A DNA stretch of 16,684 nt from CAZWVR01 sp964637235. GTDB lineage: Bacteria > Bacteroidota > Bacteroidia > Bacteroidales > S143-33. The position numbers and the translations under genes are program-made. Shown one piece after another: positions 8,404 through 15,723 of the stretch; the first letter of the stretch is position 1, and every line of letters begins with the position of its first letter. The notes below the pieces were generated by a model, which had not been told where the DNA came from, ran no database searches, and saw only the letters and a program-made list of their open reading frames with translations. The stretch is taken from positions 1-16,684 of the forward strand of contig CAZWVR010000049.1 in NCBI GenBank assembly GCA_964637235.1. The letters run 5' to 3'.

Positions 8404-9468
8404 CTATTGCCAATTAAAAACAAAATGACCAGGAATAATTCCCGCTTGATAAGAAGAAATGAGCTTACCATTAACATTATACCTATATATAGTACCATTT
8501 TGCATATAATCCTTAGCATCTGAAACAAATATTTCCCCATCTGGACTTATAGCTAATCCATAAAATAGTTTACCCTGACTCGCAATAAAAGGAGAATTCG
8601 GCAACTTATGAGAATAAATAGACATCTTATATATACCACTAATTACATCGTTTTGTGTTTGCCAACTACCCTTTATCCAATATAAATATTCACCTTGTTT
8701 ATCTATTGTTAATCTAAAAGGAGAATAACGCCTGCTTGCAAAATAAAAAACGGTGTCTATTGAAAAATGCTCTATATCTATTTTAGTAAGTGCAGGAAGC
8801 TCATTTTCAGATGTATCTGACATATTACCACCATCAGATAAAACCCATAAAAAACCATTTTTATCAATAACCATACTATTAGGCTGATAGGCAACTTCAA
8901 TAGAATCACAAACAGAAGCAGTTGCAATATCTATCTTATAAATTTTATTTCCATAAGACCAATTACAAGCATATAAACAACCTGAATAAAAAAGTAATTT
9001 TTCCGTAGAACGACCTACATAAATTTTCCCAATTTTACAAAAATGACGAACGTCAATAATATCGATATAAGGGCTATACAAATCTGAAACATAACCTTTA
9101 TTAGATTTTATGAATAAATATCGCGGAGATGGGAGCCCGTCTATATAAGAGAGATATTTTCCGGTATATCTATCAATAACCCATATTTTACCAGAATTAT
9201 TAACTACTAAAAACAAAAGTGAATCTAAAATGACTCCTGATTGAGCAACATCTCCAAGAGGTAGCTTATTTACTTTGAAAAAAACATCATTAACTATACT
9301 ATCAGCTTCCAAATCTATAAAACTTAAAGAAGCATTTCCATTAGTATAATTACCCTCATTTATCACAAAAACACCTTTTGAGGAAAAATTATATTGAAGT
9401 ATATTCTCTGGTTTCCTTTTACAGGAAACTACCAAAAATATCAATAAAATAAAAGTTGAAAGTTTCAT
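8404..9468 (-). CDS. DUF5074 / YncE-like beta-propeller surface lipoprotein (BtuG-like)
   Basis: This is a 354-residue lipoprotein. The signal peptide is MKLSTFILLIFLVVSC, with acylated Cys16 followed by charged KRKPE. The mature protein opens with KGVFVINEGNYTNGNASLSF (31-50), then PLGDVAQSG, VVNNSGKIWVID, GLPSPRY and GYVSDLYSPYIDIIDV. These are typical of DUF5074 seven-bladed propellers, with later blades visible as PNSMVIDKNGFLWVLSDGG and YGLAISPDGEIFVSDAKDY. BtuG, the Bacteroides surface protein that binds vitamin B12 very tightly, belongs to this family, so corrinoid capture is one hypothesis. No TonB-dependent receptor or cobalamin riboswitch is beside it, so another ligand is equally possible. 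It is read divergently from tRNA-Lys. A -7 element TATCTTTG lies at 9496-9503, about 28 nt upstream of the start codon. Confidence 0.85.
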   Translation of the reverse strand: MKLSTFILLIFLVVSCKRKPENILQYNFSSKGVFVINEGNYTNGNASLSFIDLEADSIVNDVFFKVNKLPLGDVAQSGVILDSLLFLVVNNSGKIWVIDRYTGKYLSYIDGLPSPRYLFIKSNKGYVSDLYSPYIDIIDVRHFCKIGKIYVGRSTEKLLFYSGCLYACNWSYGNKIYKIDIATASVCDSIEVAYQPNSMVIDKNGFLWVLSDGGNMSDTSENELPALTKIDIEHFSIDTVFYFASRRYSPFRLTIDKQGEYLYWIKGSWQTQNDVISGIYKMSIYSHKLPNSPFIASQGKLFYGLAISPDGEIFVSDAKDYMQNGTIYRYNVNGKLISSYQAGIIPGHFVFNWQ

Positions 9469-9495
9469 TAGTTATAATTTTAGACAAATAGTGCA

Positions 9496-9526
9496 CAAAG
9501 ATATCAAAAAAGAGCTATACTATCAT
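9496..9526 (-). promoter_or_regulatory. Probable promoter of the DUF5074 lipoprotein gene
   Basis: TATCTTTG at 9496-9503 on the minus strand is a perfect TAnnTTTG -7 element. At the right distance (20-nt spacer) the -33 position reads ATG rather than TTG (9524-9526), so the -33 match is poor. Confidence 0.5.
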
Positions 9527-9540
9527 ATTTAAAGAAAAAC

Positions 9541-9571
9541 TTGTTTTTTTAAAAAAAAGGATATATTTTTG
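9541..9571 (+). promoter_or_regulatory. Promoter of tRNA-Lys
   Basis: TTG at 9541-9543, a 20-nt spacer, then TATTTTTG at 9564-9571 (matches TAnnTTTG). The tRNA begins 12 nt later, as expected for a short tRNA leader. Confidence 0.75.
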
Positions 9572-9582
9572 CGGTGCAAAAG

Positions 9583-9655
9583 CGGTCTGTAGCTCAGCTG
9601 GTAGAGCACGGGACTCTTAATCCTGGGGTCCAGGGTTCGAATCCCTGCAGACCGG
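9583..9655 (+). tRNA. tRNA-Lys (anticodon CTT)
   Basis: A complete 73-nt cloverleaf. The acceptor arm CGGTCTG pairs with CAGACCG (9648-9654) and the D stem GCTC pairs with GAGC. The anticodon stem CGGGA (9609-9613) pairs with TCCTG around the loop CTCTTAA, giving anticodon CTT at 9616-9618. The T stem CAGGG pairs with CCCTG around TTCGAAT. The discriminator is G9655, and the 3' CCA is not encoded. It reads AAG lysine codons. It has its own promoter and terminator and no tRNA neighbour in the window. Confidence 0.97.
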
Positions 9656-9667
9656 CAAAAAAATAAA

Positions 9668-9700
9668 TGGGGCTGTCCTAAAAAGGCAGTCCCACTTTTT
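9668..9700 (+). terminator. Intrinsic terminator of tRNA-Lys
   Basis: A 10-bp stem, 9668-9677 paired with 9685-9694 (GGGGCTGTC against GGCAGTCCC, two G-T pairs), with a 7-nt A-rich loop, followed by CTTTTT. The stem belongs to the GGGGCTGTCC family seen again at 13357-13393. Confidence 0.88.
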
Positions 9701-9852
9701 ATATAAACACTTTCTAAAATTATAGTTTTGAACAGCTTTTTTTATGCTAAATTTTATTTTTTTGACGAAATAATAATATTATTAGATTAAATCTTTGGAT
9801 TAATTGAATTTATTTATTTTTTTTGTGATGTTAAACCCCTAAAAATAATAAT

Positions 9853-10239
9853 ATGGACTATGGTAATGTTCCTACCCAAGCCGCAACAGGCGTAAGTACG
9901 GGAGTACTTATTATTGAATTAATTATTGCAATTATTGTTATTGCAAGCCTTTGGAAACTTTTCTCAAAAGCAGGACAGCCTGGTTGGGCTGCAATTATTC
10001 CTATTTACAATGTAATAGTATGGCTTAATGTTATTAAAAGACCGATATGGTGGATAATTTTATTATTCATCCCTTTTGTTAATATAATAATAATGATTAT
10101 TATGGATATTGATACAGCAAAAGCTTTTGGAAAAGATGTCGGATTTGGTATAGGTATTATATTTTTCCCATATATTTTCTTACCTATACTTGCTTTTGGA
10201 AATAGTGAATACCAACCAGAAGCTCTCGGCAGAGAATAA
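9853..10239 (+). CDS. Small integral membrane protein, DUF5684 family
   Basis: This 128-residue protein has three predicted membrane segments, about 17-37, 64-85 and 97-116. Between the first two lies the family signature LWKLFSKAGQPGWAAIIPIYNVIVW (33-57), followed by RPIWWIILLFIPFVNIIIMIIM and AKAFGKDVGFGIGIIFFPYIF, which closely follows the DUF5684 pattern. It has no signal peptide or catalytic motif. The biochemical role of the family is not established, so no function is assigned. It stands alone on the plus strand, about 200 nt after the tRNA-Lys gene, and ends in its own terminator facing the convergent coiled-coil gene. No convincing promoter is seen. An AATCTTTG at 9790-9797 is a weak -7 candidate with a poorly spaced TTG at 9762-9764. 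Confidence 0.88.
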   Translation: MDYGNVPTQAATGVSTGVLIIELIIAIIVIASLWKLFSKAGQPGWAAIIPIYNVIVWLNVIKRPIWWIILLFIPFVNIIIMIIMDIDTAKAFGKDVGFGIGIIFFPYIFLPILAFGNSEYQPEALGRE

Positions 10240-10265
10240 TTTAAATTATTCACAGATTTTAAGCA

Positions 10266-10297
10266 AAGGGGGCGTCTAAAAAGGCTCCCCTTTTTTT
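10266..10297 (+). terminator. Intrinsic terminator after the DUF5684 gene
   Basis: AAAGGGGGC (10266-10274) pairs with the GCTCCCCTTT tract (10284-10293), with one bulged base and an internal mismatch, followed by a run of T. It looks like a diverged member of the GGGG-TGTC-TAAAAA-GGC-CCCC family found after tRNA-Lys. Confidence 0.75.
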
Positions 10298-10407
10298 ATT
10301 TTATAATTTTTTACCGTATTATCACTTTTTTTTATAAATCTAATAAAAAATTATAACATCATTACTTTTTGAACACCCCCTTTTATTTAAAATTATGCCC
10401 GAGAAGG

Positions 10408-10430
10408 GTAAGTTTGCAAATCCAACTTAC
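10408..10430 (-). other. Hairpin overlapping the stop codon of the coiled-coil gene
   Basis: GTAAGTT (10408-10414) and AACTTAC (10424-10430) form a perfect 7-bp stem with a 9-nt loop, and the TAA stop (10427-10429) lies inside one arm. A small GCCC-GGG stem follows on the minus strand. There is no clear T-run, so it is a possible terminator or 3' stabiliser rather than a firm one. Confidence 0.35.
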
Positions 10431-11308
10431 TGCTCATCAACTTTCTGGTCAATAGGCTGCTGTTTTTCCTGTTTATTTTCTGTTTTTCTCATACTAACTG
10501 ATATATGAGATAATTCGCTGGGATATTCATCTAAAAAGACCTCATCGAATATCTGAGACTCAATACGTTTAAGTTCTTCTTTTTCTTTGTGTATTTCTTT
10601 ACTGAGTATATATTTATATCTCATTCGTATTAAACCATATATTTTTTGCTTCAAACGTTCTATATCTTTCTGGCTTTTTAAGGAAATTGCTTTATATCTA
10701 TCAATTATAGCATTCATTTCGCTTTTAATATCTGGCTCATCTATTCTTTGAATTTTCTCACTTAACATTTTTATTTTCTCCTCACTCTGTTTTATAACTT
10801 CACGATATTTTTCTATTTTCTGGTTAGCTTCTATAATTTGTTCCAAAATACGGATATATTTATCTTTATTTTGCTTTTTAAGTTTTAAATATTCAATATT
10901 TATAGCGTCTATTTGTTCATTAATGGAGGGATGAATAAACTCGGAGTAAGAAAATATAAAATTAAATAGACTTTCAGTAGGTTTTATTTTATAAGCTTCG
11001 GTCATTAATTTAAGAGCCTCATTAATTCTATTGATTCGTAGATATCCTTGCGCATTTTTAAGTTTCATTTTAGCAAGGAGCTTTTTTTTACGATTTTTAT
11101 TTATAAAAAATACAACAAAAAGGATTAAAATATCTACGATTATAATATAAGTTTGGTGTAAAATAGACAGTTTTTCTGTAAAAAGGATAATTAAAGAAAC
11201 CACTACAAATATTAGAAGTAAACTCATCATAATTATGTTAGCAGCTACAGAAAGCTGCTTTTCTACAATTTCCTGTAGTTTTTTTTGTATATCCTTGTGA
11301 GTTTCCAT
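10427..11308 (-). CDS. Unrecognised membrane-anchored coiled-coil protein
   Basis: I do not recognise this 293-residue protein. Two hydrophobic segments at about 21-43 and 52-69 form a hairpin in the membrane, followed by the basic stretch KNRKKKLLAKMK, which by the positive-inside rule places the long C-terminal part in the cytoplasm. Residues about 82-118 (AQGYLRINRINEALKLMTEAYKIKP) look like a single TPR-like unit. Residues about 135-260 are rich in Lys, Glu and Ile with heptad character, indicating a long coiled coil. The tail (ENKQEKQQPIDQKVDEQ) is polar and likely disordered. It is highly charged and very AT-rich in codon choice. It is convergent with the DUF5684 gene and divergent from ftcD. 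The layout suggests a scaffold or envelope-linked structural role, which is only a guess. Conservation would decide whether it is a real family. Confidence 0.72.
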   Translation of the reverse strand: METHKDIQKKLQEIVEKQLSVAANIIMMSLLLIFVVVSLIILFTEKLSILHQTYIIIVDILILFVVFFINKNRKKKLLAKMKLKNAQGYLRINRINEALKLMTEAYKIKPTESLFNFIFSYSEFIHPSINEQIDAINIEYLKLKKQNKDKYIRILEQIIEANQKIEKYREVIKQSEEKIKMLSEKIQRIDEPDIKSEMNAIIDRYKAISLKSQKDIERLKQKIYGLIRMRYKYILSKEIHKEKEELKRIESQIFDEVFLDEYPSELSHISVSMRKTENKQEKQQPIDQKVDEQ

Positions 11309-11647
11309 ATTAAAAATTTTTTAGCAAACCATTGTTTACTTTGTGTAAATTATTATGTAAAATAATAAATTTTATTTGACTTTTCCAAATTTCACAATAA
11401 AAGTTTTATATAAATACTTTACTAAAAGTAAAATATACTTTACAATATTAAAAAAGAAGGCACTCTATAAAAAAAATAACTCATTAAAAATCAGTAAAAT
11501 ATAAAAGAATACATAGATCAAGTAAATTAACAAAATGATAAATTTTTTATTTTTTTTTTTTTCTATGGGTTATGAAAATAATTCTGACTTGCCAATAAAA
11601 TTTTTACCTATATCTTTGCCATAAATTTGAATTAAAAAAAAATTACT
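11309..11647. other. AT-rich divergent intergenic region
   Basis: This 339-nt gap holds the ftcD promoter at its right end. Nearer the coiled-coil gene are several TTTAC/GTAAA half-sites. ATACTTTAC occurs twice, at 11414-11422 and 11435-11443 (21 bp apart, two helical turns), with a TTTACT-AAA-AGTAAA dyad (11418-11432) overlapping the first copy. I see no RNA gene or credible small protein here. No clear promoter for the minus-strand gene was found. Confidence 0.5.
11589..11618 (+). promoter_or_regulatory. Bacteroidota-type promoter of ftcD
   Basis: TTG at 11589-11591, a 19-nt spacer, and a perfect TAnnTTTG -7, TATCTTTG, at 11611-11618. The start codon is 29 nt further on, after an A-rich leader. 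Confidence 0.78.
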
Positions 11648-13348
11648 ATGCAAAAACGACTTATTGAATGTGTACCAAATTTTAGTGAAGGACGGGATAT
11701 GTCCGTCATAAAACAAATAACAGATGCAATTGAAAGCATTGAAGGTATCAAACTTTTAAATGTTGATCCTGGAGCAGCAACGAATAGGACAGTTGTAACA
11801 TTTGTAGGAGAACCAGAAGCAGTAGTTGAAGCTGCATTTCAAGGGATAAAAAAAGCAGCAGAACTTATTGATATGTCAAAACATAGTGGTGAGCATCCAC
11901 GGATGGGAGCAACAGATGTAGTACCCTTAGTTCCCATTTCCGGGATAAGTATGCAAGAGACGGTTGAATATGCTCGCAAATTAGCAAAACGCGTTGGCGA
12001 AGAATTACAAATTCCAGTTTATTGCTATGAATTCGCCGCTTATGAGGAAAAAAGGCGAAATTTAGCCAATATTCGTTCAGGAGAATATGAAGCACTTCCT
12101 GAGAAATTAAAAGATCCTGAATGGAAACCAGATTTTGGTCCAGCAGAATTTAACGAACGTGTAAAAAAGACAGGAGCAACAGTAATTGGCGCAAGGAATT
12201 TTCTAATAGCATTTAATGTTAACCTCAACACAACGTCTGTAAGACGAGCCAATGCAATAGCTTTTGACGTTAGAGAATTAGGTCGTATTAAACGGAAAGG
12301 CAACCCATTAACAGGTGAAATTGTAAAAGACGAAAACGGTAATCCTATACGAATTCCTGGGCGGTTAAGAAAAGTAAAAGCTATTGGTTGGTATATAAAA
12401 GAATATGGCATAGCACAAATTTCTATGAATTTGACAGATATTACAGTCACACCGATGCATATAGCTTTTGAAACTGTATGTGAACGAGCAAGATTAAGGG
12501 GAGTGAGAGTAACAGGTTCAGAAATAGTTGGATTAGTTCCCCTGCAAGCAATGTTAGACGCTGGTAAATATTTTTTACGCAAACAAAAACGTTCGCTTGG
12601 AGTACCGGAGGAAGAAATCATCAAAATAGCTATAAAATCTCTCGGATTAGATGATTTAAAGCCATTCAATCCTAAGGAAAAAATAATTGAATACATATTA
12701 GAAGATGAAAAAGAAGAGAGTTTAATAAAACTAAATCTTCGGGAATTTGCAAACGAAACGTCATCGGAGAGTCCTGCACCTGGTGGAGGTTCAATATCTG
12801 CATATATGGGCAGTTTAGGAGTGGCTCTTGGTACTATGGTAGCAAATTTATCTTCTCACAAACGAGGTTGGGACGATAGATGGGAAGAATTTTCTAATTG
12901 GGCTGAAAAAGGACAAAAACTCAAAGACACCCTTCTGCAATTAGTAGATCGCGATACAGAAGCTTTTAACAAAATTATGGAAGCATATCGTATGCCTAAA
13001 AACACTGAGGAAGAAAAAAGAAAACGAAATGAAGCGATTGAAAAAGCTACTGAAAATGCCATAAATGTTCCTCTGGAAGTTATGAAAACAGCTTACGAAG
13101 GACTATTTATTGCAGAGGCTATGGCAAAAATTGGGATGGAGGCTTCTGTAAGTGATGCAGGAGTAGGAGCATTAGCATTATTAGCAGCTATTCGTGGTGC
13201 ACATTTAAATGTAAAAATAAATGCTCAAAGCATCAAAAATATTGATTTTAAAGAAAAAGTATTAAAAGAAGCAGCAGATATTGAAGCAAAAGCAATAGAG
13301 CTCCACGATAAAATCTTAGACATAGTCAATAGCAAAATAAAAGTCTAA
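11648..13348 (+). CDS. ftcD: Bifunctional glutamate formimidoyltransferase / formimidoyltetrahydrofolate cyclodeaminase
   Basis: This 566-residue protein carries both halves of the animal-type enzyme. Residues 1 to about 340 are the formiminotransferase: it opens with RLIECVPNFSEGRD, and the catalytic His is H83 in GEHPRMGATD (equivalent to His82 of the mammalian enzyme). It also has VNLNTTSVRRANAIAFDVRE and MNLTDITVTPMH. Residues about 362-560 are the cyclodeaminase, with the folate-site motif SPAPGGGS (375-382), LVDRDTEAF (432-440) and SDAGVGALALLAAIRGAHLNV (502-522). It transfers the formimino group from N-formimino-glutamate to tetrahydrofolate and then releases ammonia to give 5,10-methenyl-THF, linking histidine breakdown to one-carbon metabolism. 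The linker (about 341-361) is short and charged. No hut genes (hutH, hutU, hutI) are adjacent in the window. It has its own promoter and ends in a hairpin shared with the convergent ribE. Confidence 0.95.
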   Translation: MQKRLIECVPNFSEGRDMSVIKQITDAIESIEGIKLLNVDPGAATNRTVVTFVGEPEAVVEAAFQGIKKAAELIDMSKHSGEHPRMGATDVVPLVPISGISMQETVEYARKLAKRVGEELQIPVYCYEFAAYEEKRRNLANIRSGEYEALPEKLKDPEWKPDFGPAEFNERVKKTGATVIGARNFLIAFNVNLNTTSVRRANAIAFDVRELGRIKRKGNPLTGEIVKDENGNPIRIPGRLRKVKAIGWYIKEYGIAQISMNLTDITVTPMHIAFETVCERARLRGVRVTGSEIVGLVPLQAMLDAGKYFLRKQKRSLGVPEEEIIKIAIKSLGLDDLKPFNPKEKIIEYILEDEKEESLIKLNLREFANETSSESPAPGGGSISAYMGSLGVALGTMVANLSSHKRGWDDRWEEFSNWAEKGQKLKDTLLQLVDRDTEAFNKIMEAYRMPKNTEEEKRKRNEAIEKATENAINVPLEVMKTAYEGLFIAEAMAKIGMEASVSDAGVGALALLAAIRGAHLNVKINAQSIKNIDFKEKVLKEAADIEAKAIELHDKILDIVNSKIKV

Positions 13349-13356
13349 TAATCAGG

Positions 13357-13393
13357 GGGCTGTCCTTTGGTTTTGATGTATTATGGACAGCCC
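13357..13393 (+). terminator. Terminator between convergent ftcD and ribE
   Basis: GGGCTGTCC (13357-13365) and GGACAGCCC (13385-13393) form a perfect 9-bp stem with a 19-nt loop, followed on the plus strand by TATTTTATT. It lies 9 nt after the ftcD stop and 22 nt past the ribE stop. It may serve both genes, but the T-run is better on the ftcD side. Confidence 0.8.
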
Positions 13394-13415
13394 TATTTTA
13401 TTCAAATAGCAATTT

Positions 13416-14036
13416 TTATTTTTTGCCCAGCTGCAATGCCTCCATATAATTTTTAACTATTTGATGGATATATTTTCCTATTATATCAAATTCCAGATTG
13501 ACCACAGTTCCCTCTTTGATATTATGGAAATTAGTAATTTTATAGGTATAGGGTATAATTGCTACTTGAAAACGTCCTTTTTGAGAATTTACTACCGTCA
13601 AACTAACGCCATTGACGGCTATTGAGCCCTTTTCCACTGTAAAATTGCCTGTTGAGGGATCATATTCAAAAGTAAAGTACCAGCTTCCGTCCAATTCTTC
13701 AACTTTTGTACAGATTCCCGTCTGATCTACGTGCCCCTGAACAAGATGACCATCGAGGAAACTATCGGGACGCATACTACGTTCAAGATTTACTTCATCG
13801 CCTATTTTCAGCAATCCGAGATTAGTTTTTTTCAATGTTTCCTCAACAGCAGTAACAGTATATCGCTTTTTATGTTTATCTACATCAACTACTGTCAAGC
13901 ATACCCCATTATGAGCCACGCTTTGGTCAATTCTGAGTTGGTCAGCAAATTCACATTCAAGAGTGATATGCAGATTAGTACCTTCTTTGCGAAGGTCAAC
14001 GACTTTACCTGTTGTTTCAACTATTCCTGAGAACAT
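13416..14036 (-). CDS. ribE: Riboflavin synthase, alpha chain
   Basis: This 206-residue protein has normal length for the family. It joins two molecules of 6,7-dimethyl-8-ribityllumazine to give riboflavin plus a pyrimidinedione. Two tandem lumazine-binding repeats are visible. The first, 1 to about 88, has MFSGIVE at the start and NGVCLTV with Cys46. The second, about 95-190, has DGHLVQGHVD with His102, VNGVSLTV with Ser145, and FDIIGKY with Asp184. These four match the conserved Cys48, His102, Ser146 and Asp185 of the E. coli enzyme as I recall it. It acts in the cytosol as a trimer. No other rib genes adjoin it, and the 159 nt upstream are too short and too AT-rich for an FMN riboswitch. 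A -7 like TACTTTTG lies at 14045-14052. Confidence 0.96.
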   Translation of the reverse strand: MFSGIVETTGKVVDLRKEGTNLHITLECEFADQLRIDQSVAHNGVCLTVVDVDKHKKRYTVTAVEETLKKTNLGLLKIGDEVNLERSMRPDSFLDGHLVQGHVDQTGICTKVEELDGSWYFTFEYDPSTGNFTVEKGSIAVNGVSLTVVNSQKGRFQVAIIPYTYKITNFHNIKEGTVVNLEFDIIGKYIHQIVKNYMEALQLGKK

Positions 14037-14044
14037 TTTTTATG

Positions 14045-14089
14045 CAAAAGTAATTTTTTATATTTTCTTTTTTATATGACAAACGTCAT
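14045..14089 (-). promoter_or_regulatory. Possible ribE promoter with upstream dyad
   Basis: On the minus strand TACTTTTG (14045-14052) fits TAnnTTTG close to the ribE start. No TTG lies at 19-21 nt, and the nearest (14080-14082) is 27 nt away. A 5-bp inverted repeat, ATGAC-AAAC-GTCAT (14076-14089), covers that region and could be an activator or operator site. Confidence 0.35.
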
Positions 14090-14195
14090 TTTTAATATAA
14101 TTAACTTTTAGATAAAAAAGGAGGGGATATCACTGATTTACAACAGCGATTTTCAGCATTTCAATTTTAAACAAAATATTATAATTTACTGGATT

Positions 14196-15071
14196 TCAAT
14201 AAATTATAGTATCTTTATCAGGAGGATATTTCCATCTTTTATGAGACCAAAGCCACATATAGGGATACTTTTTTATTTCGGCTTCAAGGCGCTGCATAAA
14301 AAGTTTAGTAATCTGTCCCTTTGGTAGTTCTCTGGGCCTATCTGTAAGGGGAAAAAGTTTTATTTTGTAATAACCTCTTTTTACCCGATACGTATTAAAA
14401 AAAAGAACAGGAGTATTTTTTAGCTTAGCATAAACTTCCACACCTTGAAGGACAGGAGTAGGTCTGTTTAAGAAGTTAACCCATATAGCTTTTTTTCTAT
14501 TTGACGGATTTTGATCTGCAAGCATAATAACACAAAAAGGCTCTAATTGGTTTACAAAGCTACGGGCAGTAATATTTATTGAGACCATTTTTACGCCAAA
14601 ACGTTCTCTCTTTTTTTTGATAAATCTATCTATATATTTATTTTTCAATGGTTTATAAAGTATAACTACTTTATGTTTAAGGACAAACGGAGAAGCCTGT
14701 GTTCCCCATTCCCAATTTCCAAAATGTCCTCCTGCATATATTACATTTTTACCTTCGTTATAATACTTAATATCTACTTCAGGATTTTCAACGGTATATC
14801 TTTTTTCGAACTGTTTTTTTGACAAAGTATAACCTTTAATACTTTCAAGCAAAATATCAGCCAGATTTAAATAAAATTTATTTTTAATTTTTGTTAACTC
14901 TTTTTCAGATTTTTCAGGAAAAGAATTTTTCAAATTTTGCTCAATGACTTTTCGTCTATATCCTAAAATTTTCATCAGTAGAGCAGTAATATCAGCCATA
15001 AGATATAATAAAAAGAAAGGCACAAAGCGAAAAACTTCGATTATTAATCTAAAAAAAAGGTATTCAATCAT
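14196..15071 (-). CDS. Lysophospholipid / lipid A acyltransferase (LpxL/HtrB-like)
   Basis: About 291 residues from the Met at 15069-15071 (297 from the alternative Met at 15089). The preferred start, MIEYLFFRLIIEVFRF, begins directly with the N-terminal hydrophobic anchor seen in this family. GYRRKVIEQNLKNSFPEKSE follows, then the catalytic H-x4-E motif in GGHFGNWEWG (His122 and Glu127 counted from the longer start), ADQNPSNRKKAIWVNFL and the C-terminal MWLWSHKRWK. Members transfer acyl chains from acyl-ACP to lipid A precursors at the inner membrane. Related Bacteroidota homologues can also acylate other lipids, so the exact acceptor is open. The start overlaps the ATPase gene stop by 8 nt (or 26), with TGA of the one inside the first codons of the other, implying translational coupling. 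Confidence 0.9.
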   Translation of the reverse strand: MIEYLFFRLIIEVFRFVPFFLLYLMADITALLMKILGYRRKVIEQNLKNSFPEKSEKELTKIKNKFYLNLADILLESIKGYTLSKKQFEKRYTVENPEVDIKYYNEGKNVIYAGGHFGNWEWGTQASPFVLKHKVVILYKPLKNKYIDRFIKKKRERFGVKMVSINITARSFVNQLEPFCVIMLADQNPSNRKKAIWVNFLNRPTPVLQGVEVYAKLKNTPVLFFNTYRVKRGYYKIKLFPLTDRPRELPKGQITKLFMQRLEAEIKKYPYMWLWSHKRWKYPPDKDTIIY

Positions 15072-15723
15072 TTGGATATAGTTTTCCATCAGTTAATCTG
15101 AGGATTCTATCAGATATTTTGGCTAATTGCTCATCGTGTGTGACAATGACAAAAGTTTGCCCAAAAGTTTCTCGAAGTTTAAAAAAAAGCTTATGTAAAT
15201 CTGTTTTGTGGGCTAAATCTAAATTACCGGAAGGTTCATCAGCTAATATTACCTTAGGATTATTTATCAAAGCTCTTGCAACGGCGACTCTTTGCTGTTC
15301 ACCACCGGAGAGCTGAGCTGGTTTATGGTCTGCCCTATCTGATAAATTAAGGTAATCGAGTAATTCTGTTGCTTTTTTATAAGCCTCATTTTTAGTAGTT
15401 CCTGCAATTAAAGCCGGGATAGCAATATTTTCCAAAGCTGTAAATTCTGGCAATAAGTTATGAAACTGAAAAACGAAACCGATGTATTTATTTCTGAACA
15501 ACGAAAGTTCTCTATCATTTAAAGAATAAATATCTGTACTATCAATAAAGACTTTTCCGCTATCTGGTTTTAATAACGAGCCAATAATTTGTAATAATGT
15601 TGTTTTGCCTGCACCACTTTTTCCTACGATAGCTAAAATTTCGCTTTTTTCAACATATAAATTAATATCTTTAAGAATTTTTAAATCACCAAATTTTTTA
15701 TTTATGTTTTGTGCGTCAATCAT
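15064..15723 (-). CDS. ABC transporter ATP-binding protein, LolD/MacB-like
   Basis: This 219-residue protein is a single nucleotide-binding domain of the LolD/FtsE/MacB size class. Walker A is G34-KSGAGKT-T42, the Q-loop Gln is Q86 in FVFQFHNLLPEFTALEN, the signature is LSGGEQQ (138-144), Walker B is VILADEPSGNLD (158-169) and the switch His is H196 in VTHD. The ADEPxGNLD and LLPEFTALEN phrases favour the lipoprotein-release or MacB group. No permease (LolC/E or FtsX/MacB type) is adjacent, so the partner must be elsewhere or beyond the right edge, and the exact substrate cannot be told. Its start codon overlaps the antiporter stop (ATGA at 15720-15723) and its stop overlaps the acyltransferase start. 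Confidence 0.92.
   Translation of the reverse strand: MIDAQNINKKFGDLKILKDINLYVEKSEILAIVGKSGAGKTTLLQIIGSLLKPDSGKVFIDSTDIYSLNDRELSLFRNKYIGFVFQFHNLLPEFTALENIAIPALIAGTTKNEAYKKATELLDYLNLSDRADHKPAQLSGGEQQRVAVARALINNPKVILADEPSGNLDLAHKTDLHKLFFKLRETFGQTFVIVTHDEQLAKISDRILRLTDGKLYPND

Noticed and set aside
9469..9582. Possible cobalamin riboswitch ahead of the BtuG-like gene
   Set aside because: The 114-nt gap is too short, A/T-only in character, and is occupied by the two divergent promoters. No B12-box-like sequence is seen.
9583..9655. tRNA-Lys as an integration site for a mobile element
   Set aside because: No integrase, no repeat of the tRNA 3' end, and no foreign-looking genes are found next to it.
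9771..9784. Perfect palindrome TAATAATATTATTA between tRNA-Lys and the DUF5684 gene
   Set aside because: It consists only of A and T in a very AT-rich stretch, so chance is a sufficient explanation.
12040..12696. A 218-codon open frame antisense to ftcD
   Set aside because: It lies wholly inside a strongly supported enzyme gene, has no signal or domain pattern, and arises from codon bias of the sense strand.
14037..14195. Possible FMN riboswitch ahead of ribE
   Set aside because: The gap is AT-rich and lacks the conserved GC-rich RFN helices. Only a -7-like element and a small dyad are visible.
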